Source of the DNA: Leptonema illini DSM 21528
GTDB lineage: Bacteria; Spirochaetota; Leptospiria; Leptospirales; Leptonemataceae
Assembly: GCF_000243335.1 (NCBI RefSeq)
Contig: NZ_JH597773.1
Coordinates: 196,365 to 260,364 of the forward strand
Direction of reading: 5' to 3'
DNA: 64,000 nt
A model generated the notes under the pieces. The model saw only the letters and a list, made by a program, of their open reading frames with translations, ran no database searches and had not been told where the DNA came from. The position numbers and the translations under genes were made by a program. This document shows, piece after piece, positions 36,638 to 44,080 of the stretch. The number at the start of each line of letters is the position of its first letter. The first letter of the stretch is position 1.

Positions 36638-38098
36638 TTAACGACTCCGACGGCGCAGGTAGGCAGGAGTCTCAAGGTCATCATAGTCCGGTTCGATATA
36701 CGTTCGACCCGGACGCAACGGTATAACGGGGGTTTCGCGTTCCTCGTATGCGGCACGTTCGTAGGCGGGACGATCATAAGACGGCTTTTCGTATGCCGAT
36801 CGCTCAGACGATGCTCTTTCATACGCCGGACGTTCATACGTCGCCGTGCGCTCGGTGCGATCCGAGCGTTCGTAAACGGGGGCCCTTTCGCGCAGCGGAC
36901 GTTCATAGGCCGGTGTGCGCTCTTCCTGATACGCCACACGGGACGGATAACTTTCGCGTGCCGGACGTTCTTCGGTTTCGGATTCCTCTTCAACAAAATC
37001 CATGCGGATGCGTTCGGTACGCGGCACGATACGGGCGGCGGGCTCTTCGGTTCTTCCGGGCAGAGGAAGCGCAAATCCGGGATCGGCCGATCGCGGAATA
37101 AAGGGCGATTCTGCCTGACGGGGCGCTTCGCGCTTCGGCGCCTTCTTCTGAAAGCCTGTGGCAATGACGGTGACGCGGATGCGTTCTTTCAGTTTCGGAT
37201 CGATGGTCAGTCCGATGATGATGTTCGCGTTCTGATCGACGGTTTCGGTGACGAGCTCCGAGACGTCCTTCCAGTCGACGATGCTCATGTCTTCGCCGCC
37301 GCAGACGTTAATCAGGACGCCGGTGGCGCCTTCTATGCTCAGCTCGTCGAGAAGCACGTTATTGATGGCCTGGTTAACGGCATCCATGACGCGGTTCTCG
37401 CCGTATCCTTCGCCCGCTCCCATGAGCGCCTCGCCCGACTGATTCATGACCGATTTCACGTCGGCGAAGTCGACGTTGACGAGTCCGGCGGTGTTGATGA
37501 GATCCGATATACCGCGAACGGCGTTTAACAGGATGTCGTCGATTAAACGGAAGGCGACGTTAACAGGCGTGGCCTTGTCGATGATGCGAAAGATATGATC
37601 GTTCTTGATCGTGATGAGCGTGTCTACATGCTGTCGGATCGCTTCGAGGCCCATGCGGGCGTTGCGATTGCGCGAAGCTCCTTCGACGACGAAGGGCATG
37701 GTGACGACGCCCACAGTGAGAATGCCCATGCCTTTTGCGACCTCGGCGACGATCGGAGCGGCTCCGGTGCCCGTTCCGCCTCCCATTCCGGCCGTGATGA
37801 AGACCATGTCGGCGCCGTTCAACGCCTGCGAGATGCGGTCTCTGTCTTCGCGAGCGGCCTTGAGGCCGATGTCGGGATTGCCGCCGGCGCCCATGCCGCG
37901 AGTCGTCTTCTGTCCGATGACGATCTTCGTTTCAGCCTGTGAAAGGCGGATCACCTGCTCATCCGTATTGATAACTATAAATTCTACGCCTGTCAGCCCC
38001 GCATCGATCATCCGGTTAACGGCATTCATGCCGCCGCCTCCCACTCCGACGACCTTGATCGACGTGGGCGATGTGCGCTCTTCTTCAAACTGTATCAT
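36638..38098 (-). CDS. ftsZ: Cell division protein FtsZ
   Basis: A 486-aa tubulin-like GTPase. The start at 38098 follows AGGAG and places the conserved core ([17 protein letters not shown]) near the N-terminus. The GTP-binding signature [12 protein letters not shown] and the T7 loop ([10 protein letters not shown]) are intact. After about residue 330 comes a long linker that is unusually rich in Tyr, Arg, Glu and Pro, with repeated YERP/YEKP/YDRP units. The conserved tail ([11 protein letters not shown]) that binds FtsA follows. It polymerises into the Z ring. The IS903-type element lies upstream, between ftsA and ftsZ. Confidence 0.97.
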   Translation of the reverse strand: MIQFEEERTSPTSIKVVGVGGGGMNAVNRMIDAGLTGVEFIVINTDEQVIRLSQAETKIVIGQKTTRGMGAGGNPDIGLKAAREDRDRISQALNGADMVFITAGMGGGTGTGAAPIVAEVAKGMGILTVGVVTMPFVVEGASRNRNARMGLEAIRQHVDTLITIKNDHIFRIIDKATPVNVAFRLIDDILLNAVRGISDLINTAGLVNVDFADVKSVMNQSGEALMGAGEGYGENRVMDAVNQAINNVLLDELSIEGATGVLINVCGGEDMSIVDWKDVSELVTETVDQNANIIIGLTIDPKLKERIRVTVIATGFQKKAPKREAPRQAESPFIPRSADPGFALPLPGRTEEPAARIVPRTERIRMDFVEEESETEERPARESYPSRVAYQEERTPAYERPLRERAPVYERSDRTERTATYERPAYERASSERSAYEKPSYDRPAYERAAYEERETPVIPLRPGRTYIEPDYDDLETPAYLRRRSR

Positions 38099-38293
38099 TC
38101 TGTCGCTCCTGTTTCTGACGGGGGTCTCTATATATTTATTTTTCTGGAAGCCACCGGCCTCTATCCCGTTCATTCCCCGATGCGGAGCCCGTTGCAGTCT
38201 TTCTAATCCTTCGATTTATGGGTACAACAATTTTTCCCCTATCGGCCTTTTTTTTTGAAAAAAATCCTTCCGCGACATAAACAGGCGTTTGGT

Positions 38294-38302
38294 AGAATGC
38301 GA
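38294..38302. repeat. Target-site duplication, left copy
   Basis: GAATGCGAA directly abuts the left end of the IS903-type element and is repeated exactly at 39436-39444. Nine bases is the expected duplication for this IS group. Confidence 0.9.
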
Positions 38303-39435
38303 AGGCTTTGTTGTACTGAAAATGCTTGTACCCTGCAATGAGTCGTATAAACTGAACGCATGGCCCGGAAAAAAGCTGAAACACAGACCGAAGCAAAAGA
38401 GAAAACACGTTATCGTGTAAAGAACTGGCGGGAATATAACCAGGCCCTCGTGAACCGGGGAAGCCTGACCGTATGGATCTCAGATGATATCAGCACGACC
38501 TGGGCAGCGGAATACCGTCATAGAGGACGCGGCCATCAGCCTGTTTATTCGGACCAGGCAATTGAGTTCATGCTGACTCTCCGGGGCCTGTTCAAATTCC
38601 CTCTTCGCCAGACCACCGGTTTTGTAAGGTCGCTATTCACGATGCTAAAGCTGGATCTGCAAGTGCCCGATTATTCACAGGTTTGCAGAAGACAGGCGGG
38701 GATCAAGATGAAGCCGATCAATGCCTCAAAGGCTATGAAAAAAGGCGTGGATCTGGTTATGGATTCGACGGGGCTGAAAGTCTATGGCGACGGTGAATGG
38801 ATGACCAGAAAGCATGGTCCCTCAAAACGTCGTACGTGGCGAAAACTGCATATCGGAATCGACGTTAATTCCGGCGAGATAGTTTATGCCGAGTTAACAA
38901 GCAATAATGAGGATAGCGGCGACAGCAAAGAAGCGGTAAAGGCGATGCGAGATTTGATTTCGTCAGGCGTGAAAATAAAGTCGTTCAGGGGCGACGGAGC
39001 CTATGATACTCATGCTGTTTACAATACCGCCCGCATCAACGGAATCAATGTGATCGTTCCACCCCGCGAACATGCAGTGACGCTCGATGAAAAGTATTCA
39101 AATGCGGAAAGGTTCAAGATATCCTGGCAGAGGGATGATACTATCAGGGCTGTGAGAGAGAAGACCCGAGCAGCATGGAAGAAGGAAAGCGACTATCATA
39201 AGCGATCACTCGTAGAAATGACTTTCTTTCGTTACAAAACAGTATTCGGAGAAAGGATGGCCGCTCGTAATTTCCCAAACCAGCAAGCCGAAGTTCTCTT
39301 GAGAAGCCGGTTGTTGAACAAGCTCAATCAGCTCGGCAAGCCCGTTTCTGTTCCGATAAAAACCTGAAGACTCAATGTTAAAACGACTGAGCATGGAAGT
39401 TCGCACTCTACTGACCGTTTCAATACAACAAAGCC
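38303..39435 (+). mobile_element. IS5-family, IS903-type insertion sequence
   Basis: A 1133-bp element. Its terminal inverted repeats, GGCTTTGTTGTACTGAAA on the left and GGCTTTGTTGTATTGAAA read inward from the right, differ at one base and match the GGCTTTGTTG ends known for IS903. A perfect 9-bp target duplication flanks it. It holds one full-length transposase gene, opposite in direction to the division genes. The intact ends and duplication suggest a recent insertion. Confidence 0.95.
38360..39367 (+). CDS. IS5-family (IS903 group) transposase
   Basis: A 335-aa DDE transposase. It starts with basic KKAETQTEAKEKTRYRVKNWREYNQALVNRGSLTVWI, typical of IS903. The catalytic motifs are in order: LVMDSTGLKVYG (first Asp), SFRGDGAYDT (second Asp) and the SLVEMTFFRYKTVFGERM block (Glu, with the Y-(2)-R-(3)-E-(6)-K type pattern partly kept). 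The frame is intact and the gene fills the element, so it is probably functional. Confidence 0.93.
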   Translation: MARKKAETQTEAKEKTRYRVKNWREYNQALVNRGSLTVWISDDISTTWAAEYRHRGRGHQPVYSDQAIEFMLTLRGLFKFPLRQTTGFVRSLFTMLKLDLQVPDYSQVCRRQAGIKMKPINASKAMKKGVDLVMDSTGLKVYGDGEWMTRKHGPSKRRTWRKLHIGIDVNSGEIVYAELTSNNEDSGDSKEAVKAMRDLISSGVKIKSFRGDGAYDTHAVYNTARINGINVIVPPREHAVTLDEKYSNAERFKISWQRDDTIRAVREKTRAAWKKESDYHKRSLVEMTFFRYKTVFGERMAARNFPNQQAEVLLRSRLLNKLNQLGKPVSVPIKT

Positions 39436-39444
39436 GAATGCGAA
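39436..39444. repeat. Target-site duplication, right copy
   Basis: GAATGCGAA, identical to the copy at 38294-38302, directly after the right terminal repeat of the IS903-type element. Confidence 0.9.
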
Positions 39445-39456
39445 AATAAAAATATT

Positions 39457-39536
39457 ATGTCGCGCCCGGGATAGTGGCCGACAGAAACTCCCGTCCATGT
39501 CGCGCCCGGAGTACTGGCCGACAGATACTCCCTCTC
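39457..39536. repeat. Two tandem 40-bp repeats downstream of ftsA
   Basis: Each unit starts ATGTCGCGCCCGG and contains TGGCCGACAGA.ACTCC; the two copies differ at a few bases. Within each unit, TGTCGCGCC and GGCCGACA form an imperfect inverted pair. The array ends next to the ftsA stop. Spaced multiple end-repeats starting TGT are a feature of some IS families (for example IS21-type ends), so this may be a remnant of an IS end; other explanations are open. Confidence 0.65.
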
Positions 39537-39545
39537 TCGCTCCGC

Positions 39546-40769
39546 TCAGAAGTTATCGGCCAGCCAGGTCTTCAGACGTCCGAAAATACTTTCGCCGCGC
39601 GGACCGGCGCTGACGCCATGCGAGCTGCCCCCGCCCTGCTTCATCGAGAACATGAGCATGCCGACGCCCGTTGAGAATTCCGGACCGGCGACGCGCTCGT
39701 ATAACCCGCCCGTTTCGCGCGGCCAGGCGACGGTGACGGGAAGGCCGAAGATGTCACGGGCCAGCTCGGCGACGCCGGCAAGGCGTGATCCGCCGCCGGT
39801 GAGCACGATGCCGCCACCCAGCATGTTCTTTTTCACGGCGCGGCCGATCTGCTGATCGACAAGCTCGAAGATCTCGGCCATGCGCGGCTCGATAATGGCA
39901 GCAAGGTCGCGCTGAAGCGCCCATGCCGGCGGACGTCCGTAAACCGAGGGGATCTCGACCTTCTCGGTGGGGTCCACGTCTCGCTCACGGGCCTGGCCAT
40001 GACTGCGTTTCAGCTGTTCGGCGGCCTCCGCTGAGATGCGAAGACCGAGCGAGAGGTCGTTTGTTACGTGTGCTCCGCCAAGAGGCACAACGGCCGTATG
40101 ATAGAGGCCGCCTTCGACGAAGACGGCGATGTCGCAGACGCCTCCGCCTATGTCGACAACGGCGACGCCCATCTCTTTCTCGCCGGGCTTGAGCACGGCC
40201 TCGGCCGAGGCGATGCCCGATAGGATAACATGCTCGGCATGCACGCCTGCTCCGCTGATGACGCGCTGCAATCCGGTCAGATGGGTGCGTGGAGCGGTAA
40301 CGAGATGCACATCCACCTCAAGGCGCACGCCCGACATACCGACGGGATCGGGGATGCTCTCCTGATCGTCGACGGTGAATTCACGGGCAAGGACGTGCAG
40401 AAGCTCATGGTCCGAGGGAATGCGACGGTTACGCGCATTCTCGACGACGCGAAAGACGTCGGCTTCGGTGACGATGCGATCTCTGTTCGTGACGGCGACG
40501 ACGCCGGTGGAGTTTTCTCCCTGTATGGAGCGGCCCGAGATGTTGACGATGGCCGACTGCACGTTCAGGCCGCTCATCTGCTCGGCCTCGGCGACGGCGC
40601 GGTTCAGGGCGCGGATCGTATGCTCGCTGTTCAGGATAGAGCCGGCGCGCACGCCATCGGAGGGGATGACGCCGACGCCGACGATATCAAGGTGCTGGCC
40701 GTCATGCTGGCCGATTAAAACCCTGGTGAAGCTGGAACCTATATCAATAGAACAGATCGTATCTCTCAT
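39546..40769 (-). CDS. ftsA: Cell division protein FtsA
   Basis: A 407-aa actin-like ATPase. Phosphate 1 motif: ICSIDIGSSFTRVLIG. The SHS2 (1C) domain follows with VNISGRSIQGENSTGVVAV. Phosphate 2 motif: VAVVDIGGGVCDIAVF. The adenosine motif is IVLTGGGSRLAGVAELA. The C-terminus ends in FGRLKTWLADNF, an amphipathic helix that would tether the protein to the membrane. It links FtsZ to the membrane. Its stop lies about 100 bases from the IS903-type insertion that separates it from ftsZ. Confidence 0.96.
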   Translation of the reverse strand: MRDTICSIDIGSSFTRVLIGQHDGQHLDIVGVGVIPSDGVRAGSILNSEHTIRALNRAVAEAEQMSGLNVQSAIVNISGRSIQGENSTGVVAVTNRDRIVTEADVFRVVENARNRRIPSDHELLHVLAREFTVDDQESIPDPVGMSGVRLEVDVHLVTAPRTHLTGLQRVISGAGVHAEHVILSGIASAEAVLKPGEKEMGVAVVDIGGGVCDIAVFVEGGLYHTAVVPLGGAHVTNDLSLGLRISAEAAEQLKRSHGQARERDVDPTEKVEIPSVYGRPPAWALQRDLAAIIEPRMAEIFELVDQQIGRAVKKNMLGGGIVLTGGGSRLAGVAELARDIFGLPVTVAWPRETGGLYERVAGPEFSTGVGMLMFSMKQGGGSSHGVSAGPRGESIFGRLKTWLADNF

Positions 40770-40797
40770 ATGTAAGAACTCTCGGGCCGCCTCTTTA

Positions 40798-41373
40798 TTA
40801 TCGGGCCTGAATCAATAATGCATCTTCATCTTTCAGGTCTACAAAGCCCCGATTCCATCCTTTTGCCTCAGCTGCCTGAAGCAGAGGCAGAAGCGTATGC
40901 GGCCAGGTGCGTACCCCGGCCTCAAGCTCGATGCGCAGACGGCCTTCGCTGGCGAAGAAAACGGCGTCTCCGTTCCGGCGCAGCTCGATCTCAGAAAGGC
41001 GGTCGGGCAACTGCGGATGCAGGGCGACGGCCTCCTTCCATCGGTTCAGGAAAGGCCGGAACTCCGGACGGTCCAGCAATTCTCCTTCGCCGTAGCGAAG
41101 AAGCGGACCGGGACGGCACTGCACATCCTTATAGGGAACAAGCGTCAGGCTCTGATCAAGCACCATCCAGCCGTCCGTTGTCGCGACGATGCCCAGACAG
41201 GCTCCTCGCTGCGTGAAAGTGCCCGTAAACGAGCTCAGCACGATGATGAGCCCTCCCGTAAAGGCAAGCAGGCCGCCGATAAGCAGAAAGATCTTCGCAG
41301 GCGGATTTGCTTTGCCTTCCTCTGTGGGCTCGGATTGCACGGCTCTTCTTGTCTCCTTTGAACTGTATGACAA
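40798..41373 (-). CDS. ftsQ: Probable FtsQ/DivIB-like division protein
   Basis: A 191-aa bitopic protein: a short cytoplasmic N-terminus, one membrane helix (about 27-48) and an extracytoplasmic part. Sequence similarity to FtsQ is weak. The call rests on its position between murC and ftsA, topology, and the TDGWMVLDQSLTLVPYKDV strand, like the beta domain after POTRA. It is shorter than E. coli FtsQ and I cannot see a clear POTRA domain. It would recruit late division proteins. Confidence 0.6.
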   Translation of the reverse strand: MSYSSKETRRAVQSEPTEEGKANPPAKIFLLIGGLLAFTGGLIIVLSSFTGTFTQRGACLGIVATTDGWMVLDQSLTLVPYKDVQCRPGPLLRYGEGELLDRPEFRPFLNRWKEAVALHPQLPDRLSEIELRRNGDAVFFASEGRLRIELEAGVRTWPHTLLPLLQAAEAKGWNRGFVDLKDEDALLIQAR

Positions 41374-41391
41374 GATAAAAAAGAAAGGCCT

Positions 41392-42843
41392 TCAAAAAAC
41401 CGACTTCGGGCTTCCGCGACGGGCGACGTATTCTCGCCCCATCGACGATACGGAGCCCGCTCCAAGAAAGAGCACGGCGGCCGGATTCTGCTCGAAGACC
41501 ATATCAAAGCGCACCGGGTCGATGATCTCGGCCTGCATGCGATCGGCGATGCTTCGCGAAGACACGCCTTCGATGGGCGTCTCGCCCGCCGAATAAAGCG
41601 GCAGCAGATAGACGTGCTCGGCGGCTGCCAGCACGTCTGCGAACTCGGCGGCAAGCTCCTGCGTGCGCGTATAACGATGCGGCTGAAAAACGACGCTGAG
41701 CGGACGGGCTCCGCGGCGCTGCAGGGCGTCGATGACGGCGCGAATCTCAGTCGGATGATGGCCGTAGTCGTCGTACACGGGAATGCCGCGTACCGTGCCG
41801 ATGCGCTCAAGACGCCGCTCCACTCCGGGAAAGGCGTTCAATATCTCGATCAGTTCAAGCAGCGTCTTCGGGTTCTCGGGATCGAAGCGTCGCTGCAATG
41901 CCGGCTCTTTTGCAATGGCCGCATGGATCAGGGCGATGACGCCGAGGCCGTTCATGGCGAAGTGGCGTCCAGGCAGCGACAGATGAATGACGGCGTTTTC
42001 AAGTTCCCGCGCGTACTGCGCCTTGCCGTCAAGAAGCAGACTTACGACAAGCGCATCGTCGTCGAGAAACCGCCCGGCATAATAACGTCCCGTAAAGAAG
42101 AGATCCGTATTGTGGAGTTCTGTTACCTCTGCCTCAGGCGGGCCGAAGGCAGCCATTGGTCTCAGGCCTTTGCAGATGCTTACAAGATGCGCATCGCCGG
42201 CGAAGATCACCGTATCTGAGGCGGCGGCAAAGTCGCGAAAGGCCTCGCTCAGTCTGTCGAAGCTTCCGTAATGATTGAGATGATCGCGGTCGACGTTGAG
42301 GATCAGCCGGTAGCCATCCTCGGTTTTCAGGAACGATGCGTCGGATTCGTCGGTCTCGTAGACGGCGACGTTAGCCGAACCGTTGCGACATCCCTCTTCG
42401 AGATAAAGCGGATGTCCGCCGGCGATGATGGTCGGATCAAGACCCGCCTGAAGCAGGATCCATCCGGCCATGGAGGTGCTGCTTGTTTTGCCGTGTGTGC
42501 CGGCAAGGGCGAAGCGCACCGGCGACGGACGCACAAGCATGTTTAACAGATCCATACGATGCAGAATACGTATGCCTGCCTTCTCGGCGGATAGGCGTTC
42601 GGGATGCTCGGGTCGAATCGCCGAACTGTATACATAATAGTCGGCCGTGGCGGCCTTTTCGGGCTCGGGTTGTGTACCGCCGATTACGCCGAGCTTTGTT
42701 AAAGAAGACGATTGCTGTTCCCAGTTATGATCGGTGCCGACGACACGGTAGCCCTGCTGTGCGGCGATGGTGGCCAGCGGTTTCATGCCCGATCCGCAGA
42801 TTCCGCTGAGAAAGATCGTCTTCGTCTGCATCTGTGAGGTCAC
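41392..42843 (-). CDS. murC: UDP-N-acetylmuramate--L-alanine ligase
   Basis: A 483-aa Mur ligase that adds L-Ala to UDP-MurNAc in peptidoglycan synthesis. It has the N-terminal UDP-binding Rossmann part (IFLSGICGSGMKPLA), the ATP P-loop ALAGTHGKTSST, ETDESDASFL, NVDRDHLNHYG, and the C-terminal domain with YDDYGHHPTEIRAVI and FQPHRYTRT. All are intact. A GTG (42843) and an ATG four codons in (42831) are both possible; neither has a strong ribosome-binding site. The SGICGSGMKP opening resembles Mpl (murein tripeptide ligase), so that alternative should be kept in mind. Confidence 0.85.
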   Translation of the reverse strand: MTSQMQTKTIFLSGICGSGMKPLATIAAQQGYRVVGTDHNWEQQSSSLTKLGVIGGTQPEPEKAATADYYVYSSAIRPEHPERLSAEKAGIRILHRMDLLNMLVRPSPVRFALAGTHGKTSSTSMAGWILLQAGLDPTIIAGGHPLYLEEGCRNGSANVAVYETDESDASFLKTEDGYRLILNVDRDHLNHYGSFDRLSEAFRDFAAASDTVIFAGDAHLVSICKGLRPMAAFGPPEAEVTELHNTDLFFTGRYYAGRFLDDDALVVSLLLDGKAQYARELENAVIHLSLPGRHFAMNGLGVIALIHAAIAKEPALQRRFDPENPKTLLELIEILNAFPGVERRLERIGTVRGIPVYDDYGHHPTEIRAVIDALQRRGARPLSVVFQPHRYTRTQELAAEFADVLAAAEHVYLLPLYSAGETPIEGVSSRSIADRMQAEIIDPVRFDMVFEQNPAAVLFLGAGSVSSMGREYVARRGSPKSVF

Positions 42844-43083
42844 GATTCGGCGGCAACGTCCTCTGTAAAGCGAGAGAGGTGCGAACTCTTACAGGCCCCG
42901 ATAACTGGAAAAAAGGATTGCTTGCCGTCCCTCTCTTGAATAACATACGGGCACGTAAAAAAATCGATCCTCCGACGGCAGATGCCGTCAGAATGCAGGA
43001 TCGGTTTCAGGCGTGCGGATGATGCCATCCGACTCATCTGTAAAGAAGAATCTTCAGATGACCTCTCAATAGAAGGAGATTGA

Positions 43084-43797
43084 ATGATGAAACGTACAAT
43101 TACGGGAGCGACCCTCCTGATCTTCAGCGCAGGCGCGTTTTCAAGCTGCGACACAATGCAGAAATACAAGAAAACGATCATCGCCACAGGCGTGGGTTGC
43201 GCCATCGGCCTCGGTGCCGGCGCCATCTATGACGAAGCACAGCGCAAGAAAGACTCGAAGGATCGTCGTAACGACGTATTCGCCATCTTCAAAAAGAAGA
43301 AATCGCAGAACCAGGGTAAGATCGTCGGTCTCGGCGTCGGCTGTCTGGCCGGTCTTGGCGTCGGTCTCTATCTCGACCTGATGTATGACGATATGTCGAA
43401 TCAGTTCGGCGGCCGCGGCATCCAGCTTGAAAAAGTAAAGGATGAAAACGGCGAAACCGAAGAGCTGCTTGTGAAGATGGACGGCGACATCAACTTCGCA
43501 GTCAATCAGGCGACTCTTGCAGGCACGGCGAAAAGCAACGTAGCCAATCTGAAAGAGGCTCTCGCCGGCTATCCTGAAACAGGCGTTCGTATCTGGGGCC
43601 ATACAGATAAGTCGGGTCAGCGCGCCTACAACGAAGCGCTGAGCCTCAACCGTGCGCGCACCGTGCAGGGCGAGCTTGCGCTTCCCTCGAATCGCGTGAT
43701 CGAAACGAAGGGATACGCATGGGACAAGCCTCTTGACGGAACGGGAGCCAGCCCGACGAACCGTCGCGTTGAGGTGCGTATCGTTCCGGCCAACTGA
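43084..43797 (+). CDS. OmpA-family lipoprotein
   Basis: A 237-aa protein with a strong AGAAGGAG ribosome-binding site. The leader ends in a spirochaete-type lipobox (AFSSC, Cys at about 22). Two glycine-rich hydrophobic stretches follow (TIIATGVGCAIGLGAGAIY and KIVGLGVGCLAGLGVGLYL), like glycine-zipper segments. The C-terminal about 110 residues are an OmpA domain (INFAVNQATL, VRIWGHTDKSGQ, LSLNRARTVQGEL, NRRVEVRI) that would bind peptidoglycan. It is a single-gene unit closed by a strong terminator. Confidence 0.9.
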   Translation: MMKRTITGATLLIFSAGAFSSCDTMQKYKKTIIATGVGCAIGLGAGAIYDEAQRKKDSKDRRNDVFAIFKKKKSQNQGKIVGLGVGCLAGLGVGLYLDLMYDDMSNQFGGRGIQLEKVKDENGETEELLVKMDGDINFAVNQATLAGTAKSNVANLKEALAGYPETGVRIWGHTDKSGQRAYNEALSLNRARTVQGELALPSNRVIETKGYAWDKPLDGTGASPTNRRVEVRIVPAN

Positions 43798-43871
43798 TCG
43801 ACGATCTTGATATCCGTTCTCAAACACGTCGCCGCGTAAGCGATGCACGGATGAGAGCGGTCAGCACAACG

Positions 43872-43906
43872 GAAAAGGGGCTATATGGCCCCTTTTCTTT
43901 TTTTAG
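43872..43906 (+). terminator. Intrinsic terminator
   Basis: AAAAGGGGC and GCCCCTTTT pair around a short loop, followed by CTTTTTTTT. It ends the OmpA-lipoprotein transcript. From here to 44080 I see no feature. Confidence 0.9.
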
Positions 43907-44080
43907 GCCAGCACAGATGCGCGAAAGTATGGAATGAGTGGAAATTTGTCTGGAAATTCTCTTGCGCCGGCGAACCGCACTCGGTGCTCTTCGGTCCTCT
44001 TTCGAGTGTGACAGAAATTCTCAAACGGAAGTCGAAGAAAATACTGGATCACGTAGCCCGTATCTGCGTCTTATAGCTCG

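Noticed and set aside
42972-42992. Short hairpin GACGGCA/TGCCGTC as terminator upstream of the OmpA lipoprotein
   Set aside because: The 7-bp stem has no T run on either strand and no gene ends nearby in a matching direction.
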